In this document: piece after piece, positions 51,016 through 59,773 of the stretch
Position numbering within the stretch: position 1 is the stretch's first letter
Layout of the letters: every line of letters begins with the position of its first letter
NCBI RefSeq assembly: GCF_001953745.1
Contig: NZ_LWLN01000001.1
Coordinates: 372,001-436,000, forward strand
DNA length: 64,000 nucleotides
Origin: Natrinema saccharevitans
GTDB taxonomy: Archaea > Halobacteriota > Halobacteria > Halobacteriales > Natrialbaceae
Reading direction: 5' to 3'
The notes under the pieces: model-generated
What the model saw: only the letters and a program-made list of their open reading frames with translations
Told to the model about the DNA's origin: nothing
Database searches by the model: none
Translations under genes and position numbers: made by a program

Positions 51016-51821
51016 CGGTTAGTCCCCCCGTCAGTCGCTGCAGGCTGTTCTGGTGCCGATTCGTCCGCTTCAACGGGCGTCCGATCGCCGTGGGTCTCGG
51101 TATAGTCGTCGACATACTGAGAGACGTCTTTGATCTCGTCGACGTCTCGAGCCTCGGCGTCGTCCTTGGCTGCTTCGAAGCGATCCTTAACGGTCGTCCG
51201 CGGGTTCATCAGCCCGCGCTCGTCGGCTTCGGCTTCCTCGTTGATTACGTCGCTCTGGATCTCGAGCCCCATCTTCGATATCCGGCCGCGGAGTCGATTG
51301 TACTCAAGGAAAGCGTCGACGAGATCGCCGTGGATGTCCTCGAGCATGGCCTTGATCGTGACGAGTTTGGAGTCGGCCAACTGGCTGAAGTAACAGCCCC
51401 GGACGACGAGCTGGCCGGTGTCCTCGTGGTAGGTGAACTCGCGGACTTCGAAGCCGTCGCCGTCGTTCACTCGGTACGGCGATGGTCCCTCGACGGTCTT
51501 CTCGCTCCAGACTTCGGGGGCGACGTAGAGCTTGCGGCGGGTATCGTCGACGCCGTTGATGTGGTACACGTCGACCATCCGGCGGTTTCGGAGCTTTCGG
51601 GCCCCGCTGACGAACATCGCGAACAGCGGCGGTCCTAAGAGGATCGCCGCGGCGAACCACCCGACCGCGATCGGCGGGATGCCCGGCACCGACGGCCGGA
51701 TCCACAGAAGCGCGACGCCGAGGCTGAACAGCACGGCGAAGACGAGTAACTGCGCCTCGGCGAAGACGTAGGTCACGCGGTCGCGCCAGTTGCCGAACGT
51801 GCCGCTGGTCTCGAGGCTCAC
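51012..51821 (-). CDS. Membrane protein with two N-terminal TM helices (ORF7-like)
   Basis: 269 residues. TM helices at about 22-40 (AQLLVFAVLFSLGVALLWI) and 50-70 (IAVGWFAAAILLGPPLFAMF), then a soluble region with long helix LVDAFLEYNRLRGRISKMGL and a charged C-terminus. In pleolipoviruses a membrane protein of this position precedes the ATPase gene. Overlaps its neighbours by four bases. Confidence 0.72.
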   Translation of the reverse strand: MSLETSGTFGNWRDRVTYVFAEAQLLVFAVLFSLGVALLWIRPSVPGIPPIAVGWFAAAILLGPPLFAMFVSGARKLRNRRMVDVYHINGVDDTRRKLYVAPEVWSEKTVEGPSPYRVNDGDGFEVREFTYHEDTGQLVVRGCYFSQLADSKLVTIKAMLEDIHGDLVDAFLEYNRLRGRISKMGLEIQSDVINEEAEADERGLMNPRTTVKDRFEAAKDDAEARDVDEIKDVSQYVDDYTETHGDRTPVEADESAPEQPAATDGGTNR

Positions 51822-52396
51822 GCTTCGACCACCCCGTCGTTCTCCGAGCGGACGACATACCAGGCACCGAGCCCGGCGAAGCCGGAGGTCATCGCGACGC
51901 CGGAGAACAGCCCGCTCGTTCCTCCAAAGTTGCTGAACGGGTTGCTCTGGACCGTCCCGGTCGAGACGACCGCCCCGCCGCCGTTCTCGAGGGACTGCTG
52001 GGTGGCGATCGCGACGGCCGCGCCCTTTCCGCCCTGCCGCGGCGCGACCATGAACGTGACCGTCTGCGTTCCCTCCTCGAGTTCGTGTTTGGCGTAGTTG
52101 TAGCTCTCCGCGTCTTCTTCGAACGATCCCGACTCAGTGAGTGAGACAGTGGTCGGCTCGTCAGCTTCGATCTCGAGCGTGAACCGTCCCGGCGAGTAGG
52201 ACCAATCAGTGACCCGTGTCTGGTTGTCGATCGTCCGAAGGGCGTCTTCACCTTCAGGGTCGACCACCGGCACTTGGTCGGACTCGTTCGCCGTCTGGTT
52301 GGCCGGCTGCTCCTGCGCGGCGGCCGGCCCAAGGCCCACGCCCATGCCCATCGCGATCGCGATCGCGACCGCGACGAGTGCGATTGTCCGGCGCAT
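51818..52396 (-). CDS. Secreted/membrane protein with signal peptide and C-terminal TM
   Basis: 192 residues. Signal peptide MRRTIALVAVAIAIAMGMGV then GLGPAAAQEQPANQT, with AxA cleavage near 28. Beta-rich mature part (DWSYSPGRFTLEIEADEPTT) and a C-terminal TM helix LFSGVAMTSGFAGLGAWYVV near 165-184. Several N-linked sequons (NQT, NES, NQT). Likely on the virion surface or envelope. Confidence 0.75.
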   Translation of the reverse strand: MRRTIALVAVAIAIAMGMGVGLGPAAAQEQPANQTANESDQVPVVDPEGEDALRTIDNQTRVTDWSYSPGRFTLEIEADEPTTVSLTESGSFEEDAESYNYAKHELEEGTQTVTFMVAPRQGGKGAAVAIATQQSLENGGGAVVSTGTVQSNPFSNFGGTSGLFSGVAMTSGFAGLGAWYVVRSENDGVVEA

Positions 52397-52397
52397 C

Positions 52398-54464
52398 TTA
52401 GTTGCCCCCCAGCCCCGGAATCATATCGGTCACGAACCCGACGACGGCCAGCACGACGACGCCGATGATCCCGAGTCCGAGCAACCCGCCGCCGTCCTCG
52501 AGCGGATTCCCACCGTCGAAGATCGGGCCCGGACCGCCGCCCGTCTGCTCGATGACGACCTTGGTCGTCTCCTCGCGCGTTTCTTCCTCGTCCTGCGCGG
52601 CGTCCTCTGCGGCGTCCTTGTACTTCCCGAAGTCGTCGCTCGGCTCGACTGTCAGCGGTTTCTCGAACTGGAGCGCCGTCGCATCGGGCTTCTCGTGGAC
52701 GCCTTCGATGGCGAACGGGTCCGACAGCCGGACCGGGATCGCCTTCCCCTCGTCGTCCGAAGTCAGCGTCTCGCCGCTGAACGGATCAGCGTTGAACGAC
52801 GACTGGTCGGTCCCGTCGTGGGTGATCGAGATCGAGTCGCCGTCGGCGACCTCGATCGTCCGAGCCGTCTCGCTTGTCGTCCCATCAGAATCCGTCACGT
52901 AGAACGTCGTCGGTCCGGCCTCGACCTCGACCGACACCTCTCCGTTCGAGTCCACCGAGTGCGAGGTATCGCCGCCCTTCACATTGATCACGGCGTCCGT
53001 CACGGCGTTTCCCGACCCGTCCTCGACCGTGATCGTGACCGACGCCATATCCTCCTGCTCCGGCTCGGGAACGCTGCGAATCTCGGCGGCCAGATAGAGC
53101 CGTCCAGTCGTGTTGTTCGGATTGATCGATTCCCCGACCGCCAATCCGTCGTTGAGATCGGGTTCCGACCAGAAAAGCAGCCCCTCGAGTTCGACCCCGT
53201 TCGGGAGCGTGACGACCGCCGGGTCTTTCGCTTCGCCCATGCGCATGGAGCGGTAGATCCCGGCCACTTCCTTCCACGTCGATAGGTTGCCGTCTCTTGC
53301 TTCCTCGAGTACCGCCGAGCCGCTCGAGAGCGAATGCACGTCGATTTCGCCGTCTACTGCTGGCTGGTAGAGGTTGCTAACCATCGTCTCGACGTGAGTT
53401 AGCTCCTCGTCCAGCATCGTCATTAGCTGGTCGTGGACCGCCATCCACTCGGTCGCGTTGATCATCTCCGCAGTGTCGGCGGACTCCCGGTCTAAGGCTT
53501 TCGCGCCCCACTGGCCGCCCATTCCGATGTTAGGATCGTTGTACGTCTCATTCTCGAGGTCGATGACAGAAATCGGGTCCGCGAGGTTCGCCGTGTCCGA
53601 CGAGTTGAGTTCGTTATAAGGGTTGCTGCTAACGCTCGGGACACTCGACCACGGGACCATGATAATCTCCTTGGTTTTCTCGATCTGCGGGTAGTCGTCA
53701 ACGTAGTGGATGACGCTCACCGTGTGCATGTCGCCATTGACAAGCTCCGCGCCAGTTTCCGAGAGCGGGTTTTCGCCGTTCTCGCCGAGGGCCGAGTTAG
53801 GGTCCATCGCTCCGGGCGAGTGCCCTGCGTAGTCTCCCGTCGAGTAATCACCGAATACGTCGAACACATCTTGGTAGGCAAGCTTATCGTTGTCTCCGGC
53901 GAGGCCAGCACGTCGCTGAGCCTTATCCATTTCAGTCGTCCACATATCGAAGAAATTCGCTTCGACCTTGGCGAAGGCGTCTCGAACGGCGTCCTTCGCG
54001 TTCGTGGTCGCTTGGGACTCTCCGACCTCATCGCTTGCCGACTGCATGATCGAGAACCCAGCATCCGAGCGAGCCAACTGCCGGAGCATCGCCACATCGC
54101 CCTGTAGGGATTCGATCGTCGGCTCTTGCCCCATCCGCATCTCTGTCGCGTCGGCATAGATGCGGTCGTGAAGTTCGTTCGCTCGCTGCTCGAGGATCGC
54201 CTCAGCATTCGCATCACCGCCGCCGGTCGCGGCCACTCCGACGAGCAGCCCTGCGACCGCCCCGCCCGCGACGAGCGTCCCCGCGACGAGTAGCGAGGCA
54301 TCCGCCCGTCCGACCGGCGAGTAGCGTGGCGCGAGTTGATCGACCGCGGCCGGGGCCGCGACCATCGTCCCGCCCGCGACAGCCGCGCGCCGGACCAGCC
54401 CGCGCCGGGTCATCCCGCTCGAGCCATCGTCCGTCTCGGTGGGCCGTGGGCTGTGGGCCGACAT
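52398..54464 (-). CDS. Tat-exported envelope spike-like protein (VP4-like)
   Basis: 688 residues. N-terminal Tat motif TRRGLVRRAAVAGGTMVAAP near 20-37. Helical N-terminal region (LEQRANELHDRIYADATEMR near 93-112, then NAKDAVRDAFAKVEANFFDM) like pleolipovirus spike proteins; a middle beta domain; an Ig-like part (VTITVEDGSGNAVTDAVINV near 474-493). C-terminal TM helix LLGLGIIGVVVLAVVGFVTD near the end. In this viral family the spike is exported folded through Tat and anchored at its C-terminus. It binds the host cell and drives membrane fusion. Confidence 0.8.
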   Translation of the reverse strand: MSAHSPRPTETDDGSSGMTRRGLVRRAAVAGGTMVAAPAAVDQLAPRYSPVGRADASLLVAGTLVAGGAVAGLLVGVAATGGGDANAEAILEQRANELHDRIYADATEMRMGQEPTIESLQGDVAMLRQLARSDAGFSIMQSASDEVGESQATTNAKDAVRDAFAKVEANFFDMWTTEMDKAQRRAGLAGDNDKLAYQDVFDVFGDYSTGDYAGHSPGAMDPNSALGENGENPLSETGAELVNGDMHTVSVIHYVDDYPQIEKTKEIIMVPWSSVPSVSSNPYNELNSSDTANLADPISVIDLENETYNDPNIGMGGQWGAKALDRESADTAEMINATEWMAVHDQLMTMLDEELTHVETMVSNLYQPAVDGEIDVHSLSSGSAVLEEARDGNLSTWKEVAGIYRSMRMGEAKDPAVVTLPNGVELEGLLFWSEPDLNDGLAVGESINPNNTTGRLYLAAEIRSVPEPEQEDMASVTITVEDGSGNAVTDAVINVKGGDTSHSVDSNGEVSVEVEAGPTTFYVTDSDGTTSETARTIEVADGDSISITHDGTDQSSFNADPFSGETLTSDDEGKAIPVRLSDPFAIEGVHEKPDATALQFEKPLTVEPSDDFGKYKDAAEDAAQDEEETREETTKVVIEQTGGGPGPIFDGGNPLEDGGGLLGLGIIGVVVLAVVGFVTDMIPGLGGN

Positions 54465-54589
54465 CAGACCCCCACCCCGGATTGAACCGCCAGCGCGAGC
54501 CCGACGACCGTCGCGCTCGTCGCGAGGATGTACCCCACGATCACCGAACTATGCCACACCGTCGTACCGCCAAAAATGTGCGAAGTCAT
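54464..54589 (-). CDS. 41-residue single-TM protein
   Basis: MTSHIFGGTTVWHSSVIVGY then ILATSATVVGLALAVQSGVG: one TM helix from about 16 to 36. Its TGA overlaps the spike-like ATG (TGATG), so it is coupled to that gene. Possibly a small envelope protein. Confidence 0.7.
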   Translation of the reverse strand: MTSHIFGGTTVWHSSVIVGYILATSATVVGLALAVQSGVGV

Positions 54590-54605
54590 TGGTAGGTTGG
54601 TCCGC

Positions 54606-55142
54606 TTAGTCGCGCATGGTCCAGATCGCCGCGCCGATCACGGCGAGCCCGATCACCGCGCCCCCAACGAGCATCCCGCCACCGCCGAGATCGTCGCCGA
54701 CGCCCGGCACGCCCCCGAGGAACCCGGAGCTATCTTCAACCGATGCACTGTCGACCGTCGACGGGCCCGAAACGACGACTCGGTAATCCGTGTCCAGCTC
54801 GAGACCGCTGGCATTCTCGTCGTAGCTGGCCGTCGTCGTGTTCCCCGCGTCGGCCGCGATCGTGTCCTCGAGCGCGATCGTGGCGTTGGCCGGGTCGTCC
54901 GCGTATTCGGTTTCGTTGTAGAACGTGACCGACGCCGACGTGTTCGCCGGATCGGTGACCGATTCGTTCCACGTAACCGAGACGTTGATCGGAGTCGATT
55001 CGTTCGAGACGGTCACCGTCTCGTTGGTCGAAAACTCCGAACTCTGTGCGCTCGCGACCCCGGCGACGCCGATCGTCACGAGCGACGCGACGAGCAACAG
55101 GCCGACGAGTACCGTCGTATCCTTCCGAAAGTTGAGTCTCAT
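54606..55142 (-). CDS. Secreted protein with C-terminal TM, sequon-rich
   Basis: 178 residues. Signal peptide MRLNFRKDTTVLVGLLLVAS ... GVASAQS. Mature region has many N-x-T/S sequons (NET, NES, NVS, NTS, NAT, NTT) and a beta-sandwich pattern VNVSVTWNE..ASVTFYNETEY. C-terminus MLVGGAVIGLAVIGAAIWTM is a TM anchor. Probably a glycosylated envelope protein. Second gene of the structural block. Confidence 0.72.
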   Translation of the reverse strand: MRLNFRKDTTVLVGLLLVASLVTIGVAGVASAQSSEFSTNETVTVSNESTPINVSVTWNESVTDPANTSASVTFYNETEYADDPANATIALEDTIAADAGNTTTASYDENASGLELDTDYRVVVSGPSTVDSASVEDSSGFLGGVPGVGDDLGGGGMLVGGAVIGLAVIGAAIWTMRD

Positions 55143-55160
55143 AGGTTCTACCTCCGAGTT

Positions 55161-55679
<519 letters not shown>

Positions 55680-55717
55680 TCACGAAGTTTTATGAGAGGG
55701 CGGGTTGCCCGCCGGAT

Positions 55718-55903
55718 ATGGCGCTGAACAAACTGCGAAAGATCGATCGCGATTCGGTCGGCATCACGATGCCGAAAGACGACATGCGCATCGAGGGCCT
55801 TCTCGACGAGGACGGCGAGATCGACGGCGACTATCACATGCACATCCGTCACGTCGACGACGGTCAGTGGTCCCTCGAGCTGGTCGAGGAGATCGAGGCA
55901 TGA
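55718..55903 (+). CDS. AbrB/MazE-like small regulator, 61 aa
   Basis: MALNKLRKIDRDSVGITMPK then DDMRIEGLLDEDGEIDGDYH. Swapped-hairpin-like pattern (basic strand, VGITMPK, later IDGDYHMHI) resembles AbrB-type DNA-binding domains. Divergent from the structural block, so it may control the shared promoter region. TTTTATGA (55688-55695) lies about 27 bases upstream. Confidence 0.65.
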   Translation: MALNKLRKIDRDSVGITMPKDDMRIEGLLDEDGEIDGDYHMHIRHVDDGQWSLELVEEIEA

Positions 55904-56097
55904 TAGACGAGTACTTGGAGGAAGCCAGACGCGAGCAACGCCGCGACCTCGAGCGGGAAGCGACGGCCGCGATCGAACTCCGGGCTCGGCTCCCCCAGCT
56001 CGTCCAGGAGGCGATCGCCCGCGTTCTCGAAGAAGCAGACGACCTCGAGCAGGCGAAGGAACTCGCCGGAATCGAAGGCGAGGAGATCGATGCGTGA
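55900..56097 (+). CDS. 65-residue coiled-coil protein
   Basis: MIDEYLEEARREQRRDLERE continues as long charged helix (AIELRARLPQLVQEAIARVL). Overlaps the regulator stop (ATGA) and the next start. Function unknown; typical of small viral helical proteins. Confidence 0.65.
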   Translation: MIDEYLEEARREQRRDLEREATAAIELRARLPQLVQEAIARVLEEADDLEQAKELAGIEGEEIDA

Positions 56098-56348
56098 GCG
56101 ACGAGAGGCCAACGGTGTTCGAATCACTCACCGCCAGTCTTCGAGGGACCAGGCCGCGGGACTGGGTGATAGCGCTCGGGTTCGCGATCGCAGCCATTCT
56201 TCCGATGGGTGTCGTATTCTACCCGCTGTTCACCGAGGTCCGCGCCGTGTACGAGAACGGCCACTATGCTACCCTCGGGTTCGCATTCGTTGGGTCTGTT
56301 CTCGTCTACGAGTGGTACATGAGGACCGTACTGAGGATCGGTCTATGA
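56094..56348 (+). CDS. Two-TM protein, 84 aa
   Basis: GTG start overlaps the TGA of the coiled-coil gene. TM segments WVIALGFAIAAILPMGVVFY and ATLGFAFVGSVLVYEWYM, basic end RTVLRIGL. Function unknown. Confidence 0.65.
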   Translation: MSDERPTVFESLTASLRGTRPRDWVIALGFAIAAILPMGVVFYPLFTEVRAVYENGHYATLGFAFVGSVLVYEWYMRTVLRIGL

Positions 56349-56592
56349 TCGAGAGCCCTGCAACCGGGTCTTCGAAGCCGACCCCTCGGGGTCGCACTCA
56401 GATGTATACGGAGACCTCGATGTATGCACCCTGCCGTGGGCGATGGGCTCGCGAGGTGCATAGAATCGGACCCGATCCGGCCGGCCCCCGCCATGATCAC
56501 GACGGAGCCCCGGCCCCCGTTCATAAAGGACCGACCAGTTGCTCACCCGCGAGCGACGCGAACCGACCCCCGTGCATACCATCGCTTAAGCC

Positions 56593-56853
56593 ATGACCAA
56601 ACGAACCAGCCTCAAACTTACCGACCAACGACAGCTGAAACTCGAGCGCGCCAGTGAGATCGTAGCCGAAGACGACCTCGACGATCCGCCGATGTCCGTC
56701 GTCATCGACGCCGCCCTCGAGAATTTGATCGAACACGAGCAAAATCTCGACGACGCTCGAGGCAAGTATGATCCCGAAACGATTCAGGCGATCGCGAATA
56801 CGTCGGTGATTGGACTTCGGTATCGGTCCTCTATCGAGAGCCGTTGGCGATAA
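56593..56853 (+). CDS. Small RHH-like protein, 86 aa
   Basis: MTKRTSLKLTDQRQLKLERA then SEIVAEDDLDDPPMSVVIDA and a helix ALENLIEHEQNL. Strand followed by two helices suggests ribbon-helix-helix DNA binding, common in haloarchaeal viruses. The inverted repeat TATGCACC/GGTGCATA (56424-56463) lies upstream. Confidence 0.68.
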   Translation: MTKRTSLKLTDQRQLKLERASEIVAEDDLDDPPMSVVIDAALENLIEHEQNLDDARGKYDPETIQAIANTSVIGLRYRSSIESRWR

Positions 56854-56925
56854 CTGTGACAGAGTTCATACAGAAAATCAACTATTAGAAAATGCTGTTC
56901 TACGAATTAGAAGGAGATGTGTTAT

Positions 56926-57384
56926 TTAACTACCCGTTTCGACATCCCCGACCTCAAGACTAGCTTCAGCGTCATCAATTGAACCACCAGATGACAGGTC
57001 GCCTTCATAGACATACACTGTGTATTCAGTGCCCTTACTAAGTGGCTCACCACTTCCTGCCTTGTAATCATTAGATGCTCCAGTTTTATCTAAGGAGTCG
57101 TCTACATGCTCAATGGTACCAGAGGAATCAACAAAGGCAATACCGTCAATATCATCTCCTCCACCAGTAATTTCGACACCAACCGTAGTTGATCCGTCAC
57201 CGGTTATGTCTGCTTGTGCGGTTAGCGTCTGATTTCCGGGGTCACCCATATCCAGCACGAAGGCTGCGATCACAGCTGCGAGTATCACGGTAATAGCTAC
57301 CATAAGTATGACACCTATGACTGGTGACACTGCGCGCTGGTCATCCGATCCAATCAACTTGTTGCGGATTTGCTTTCCGTCCAT
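56926..57384 (-). CDS. Archaeal type IV pilin-like protein
   Basis: 152 residues from the ATG at 57384. Class III signal: [20 protein letters not shown] then [20 protein letters not shown] and AFVL hydrophobic stretch, as in archaeal pilins (prepilin peptidase site before AVSPVIG). Beta-rich, acidic C-terminal domain. It is AT-richer than its neighbours. A pilin gene inside a provirus could alter host pili, as surface exclusion or as a structural helper. Confidence 0.82.
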   Translation of the reverse strand: MDGKQIRNKLIGSDDQRAVSPVIGVILMVAITVILAAVIAAFVLDMGDPGNQTLTAQADITGDGSTTVGVEITGGGDDIDGIAFVDSSGTIEHVDDSLDKTGASNDYKAGSGEPLSKGTEYTVYVYEGDLSSGGSIDDAEASLEVGDVETGS

Positions 57385-57701
57385 AGTTTGATCACGGCAC
57401 CGGGCCTGAACGGTGAGAAAGCTTTTTCCCACCCGAACCGAACGGGCGACTGCGGACAGGGGATTGGAACACACCCGTCGTCCCCGCTTTCTCGAGCCGC
57501 CGTCACCGATGCACAGTCAGTTGCAGGTGGCTGGGTACATATATAGGTACCTGATAGTCCGGGTGAATGGGCTTTCAGTTCTGAGAATCAGCGGGTGCTA
57601 TCCCGATTCCAGCGCCCGCTTGAAGGCCATGCCGGCGGGCGATTTTGCCGACACTGTGTCGAATCGATATGAATTTGAAACCACAGGGAAACCGTTGTGC
57701 C
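57385..57701. other. Intergenic region with TATA-like elements, no gene
   Basis: Between the divergent pilin gene and the 265-residue gene. TACATATATAGG (57535-57546) is a strong TATA candidate and TATGAATTT (57668-57676) sits about 27 bases before the next ATG. No gene seen. Confidence 0.45.
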
Positions 57702-58499
57702 ATGCCCGACATCGAACTTGTCTCCGAACAGGATCTCGCCCGCACCTACGACGGCGGGGATTACGACGATACCTGGACAGTCGTCCAACAGTATCGCCGC
57801 GTTCGGACCTTCGCTGCCGATAACCCGACGGCCGGCGTGGCGACGATCGCGGCCGCGACGAACACGCCAACGGGTCGCGTTGATCCGTGGGTCGCCAAAG
57901 ACACGACACCGCGTGCGGTGCAGGCACTCTATACCGCCCACGAGCATGACTGGATTGGCGTCACATATGACGATATCACACCGCTGAACGTCCTCGTCGC
58001 GAATGTCTATGCCGGCGGGACGATCCCGCGGGACAAGTTCGAACCCGAGTTTACGCTCCGCGCCGACCCCGAGACGGCAAGCGTCGTGGCGGCCCTCGAG
58101 CTTGCCGGCGTCGGTTGGACCGAAACCGCAGCGGGCCCGGACACCAGCCAAACCGTCGCGCCCGCACAAGATGGGGCCGTCCTCGGTCGCGTGCTGGCCG
58201 TCCTCGGCGCGCCGGTCGGGGCCAAAACCGAGATTGACAATCTCTCCTTGCCGTGGTATCTCGAGGACGCCCCCGAGTCGGTCCGCAAACGGTTCGTGGA
58301 TAGCTATCTCGAGAACCGGGCACTAACCGATCCGACGACTGACTCAGTCCAGATTATGGAGGACCGGCCACAGACCTATCTCGCGGAACTGGGGGATCTT
58401 ATCGCCTCGGTGGCCGGCGAGCCCGTGACCGTCGGCGACCGCGCGGTCACACTGTCAGCATCTGCCGCTCGCGCGCTCGGATACGGCCGGGATCAGTAG
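57702..58499 (+). CDS. HTH-containing viral protein, possible LAGLIDADG-type fold
   Basis: 265 residues. VATIAAATNTPTGRVDPWVA (about 46-65) looks like an HTH used to read a target motif. Two similar blocks near 105-135 (FEPEFTLRADPETASVVAAL) and 165-205 (RVLAVLGAPVGAKTEIDNLS then LPWYLEDAPESVRKRFVDSY) recall the paired LAGLIDADG-like domain of homing endonuclease-derived regulators, but no catalytic Asp pair is clear. A regulator or site-specific nuclease is possible. Its function is not certain. Confidence 0.5.
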   Translation: MPDIELVSEQDLARTYDGGDYDDTWTVVQQYRRVRTFAADNPTAGVATIAAATNTPTGRVDPWVAKDTTPRAVQALYTAHEHDWIGVTYDDITPLNVLVANVYAGGTIPRDKFEPEFTLRADPETASVVAALELAGVGWTETAAGPDTSQTVAPAQDGAVLGRVLAVLGAPVGAKTEIDNLSLPWYLEDAPESVRKRFVDSYLENRALTDPTTDSVQIMEDRPQTYLAELGDLIASVAGEPVTVGDRAVTLSASAARALGYGRDQ

Positions 58500-58556
58500 C
58501 TCCCGTCCCGCTATCGGTCTGTTCTACGTTGGTACCCGCTGACCTTGGGTGAAGCA

Positions 58557-58814
58557 CTATTTTTCTATTTCATCTGCCTCAAGTTTCCCCTCGAGATACG
58601 CATGACCGCGGTCAGTAATTCGGTATAATCCCTCGTCGATACGATCGACAAGTCCTGCATCGCAGAGTTTTCCGAGCCGTGTACTCAGATAGTGTCTCGA
58701 GTAGTCGATATTAGCCGAGAGGACCCTTGGTGAAAGAATGAGATCGCTGTCCGCAAGGGTCTCGAGGATGCGATCGTCGGCTTGTGTCATCCACGACACC
58801 CTCGGTCGTCGCAT
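58557..58814 (-). CDS. Winged-helix repressor, PhiH1-like
   Basis: 85 residues. Winged helix: ADDRILETLADSDLILSPRV near 12-31, then LSANIDYSRHYLSTRLGKLC as recognition helix and DAGLVDRIDEGLYRITDRGH as wing. Resembles the haloarchaeal phage PhiH1 repressor group. It faces the left-to-right genes after it, the usual place for a lysogeny repressor. TATA elements on both sides of 58860-58910 give a divergent control region. Confidence 0.8.
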   Translation of the reverse strand: MRRPRVSWMTQADDRILETLADSDLILSPRVLSANIDYSRHYLSTRLGKLCDAGLVDRIDEGLYRITDRGHAYLEGKLEADEIEK

Positions 58815-59183
58815 ACAGTCACGTTCCCTACTGCCATTTTATCAATACTGGTTGAAGCCACTGGTAACAACATATGGTATACTAGAGATTAACGTACGGT
58901 CGGTTAAGTATAAGTGAGTGGGATGTTTCGGTTGTTAGCAACGGAGGCCAGACGGACCCGCCGCTGCCCGGTCGGGTCCTCGAGAGAAAAGCGGACCCGG
59001 TGTTTGGGGCACCGGCCCGCCTGGCTCCCGTAAACAGGCTACGGAAGCATGCAATCGCACGATGCTACGGGGGATAAAGCCCCCGATCGACCGAATCGGA
59101 CGTGTCGACAGTCGATAGCTTCACTTTCACTTTCACTCCGCGCGTTTGGCCGAGCCCTTTTATGGGATAGCGAGACGGCTGAC
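58815..59183. promoter_or_regulatory. Control region between repressor and right-end genes
   Basis: Contains ATATGGTATACT (58871-58882), where the TATA element for the repressor probably lies, and GGTTAAGTATAAG (58902-58914) for the plus-strand side. From 58954 on it is GC-rich and forms several stem-loops, listed separately. Confidence 0.5.
58954..59085 (+). ncRNA. Candidate structured RNA or 5' leader
   Basis: Four or five consecutive stems: GGACCCG/CGGGTCC (58954-58960 with 58973-58979), CCGGTG/CACCGG (58997-59002 with 59010-59015), GCCTG/CAGGC (59019-59023 with 59035-59039), AGCAT/ATGCT (59046-59050 with 59062-59066), and CGGGGG/CCCCCG (59068-59073 with 59080-59085). A strong TATA element (58902-58914) lies 40 bases before the first. 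The last stem is terminator-like but has no T-run. Whether it is a separate RNA or the leader of the zinc-finger gene (ATG 59184) cannot be told. Confidence 0.4.
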
Positions 59184-59438
59184 ATGATGCGCGCGAGCAA
59201 AGAGGAGATCCGGTTAGCAGACCGTACGGATCGGTGGCGGTTCGTCTGTCCGAACGGTCACCGCTCGTGGGAACCGACGAACAACCATTTCTGGTGTCAG
59301 AAGTGCGCTCGCAACTATGGCGACGATGTCGAGCCCGAATTTGACGAACTGCGTGATCGGAAGACTGATCGGTTGATCCCGCGCGATCAACTCGTCCTCC
59401 GGCGCGATGGGCTCCGACCTGCGGGAGGTGAAGCATGA
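59184..59438 (+). CDS. Zinc-finger protein, 84 aa
   Basis: MMRASKEEIRLADRTDRWRF then VCPNGHRSWEPTNNHFWCQK and CARN: Cys-containing pairs VCPNG and WCQKC (about 21-40) that can bind zinc. Overlaps the next gene by ATGA. Possibly an integrase helper (excisionase-like) by position. Confidence 0.7.
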   Translation: MMRASKEEIRLADRTDRWRFVCPNGHRSWEPTNNHFWCQKCARNYGDDVEPEFDELRDRKTDRLIPRDQLVLRRDGLRPAGGEA

Positions 59439-59773
59439 CCTCCGACGAGTTCCTCGCCCTGGAGGCGCAACTCGAGGCGCTTGAGCGGCAGGCAGATGCG
59501 GTCGAACGACAGACCGCCGCGCTCGAGGCGATCGCGACGGAGATGCGGTATCAGAACGCGGCGCTGGTCGAGATGATCGCGTGTCTCGACGATCTCTCGG
59601 CCCGCGTCGACGACCACCACTGTCCGGATCACCCGCCGCACGATCGATCCGGGCCCGCGCTGCAGACGTGGCTACAGGATCGCCTCTTCGAGCGCGACCA
59701 ACTCGAGGACGACCACCCCGAGTTCCGGTGGGGGAGTCCCGAGAACTGGAGCGGTGGTGATCGGAGTGAGTGA
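59435..59773 (+). CDS. Coiled-coil protein, 112 aa
   Basis: MTSDEFLALEAQLEALERQA then DAVERQTAALEAIATEMRYQ: long coiled coil (residues about 4-55), then a polar, Asp/Pro-rich tail. Overlaps the integrase start, so translation is coupled. Such short genes before integrases are common in haloarchaeal elements; role unknown. Confidence 0.72.
   Translation: MTSDEFLALEAQLEALERQADAVERQTAALEAIATEMRYQNAALVEMIACLDDLSARVDDHHCPDHPPHDRSGPALQTWLQDRLFERDQLEDDHPEFRWGSPENWSGGDRSE

Noticed and set aside
56094..56596. 168-residue frame at 56090-56596
   Set aside because: Overlaps the two-TM gene and RHH upstream region out of frame with no domain sequence.
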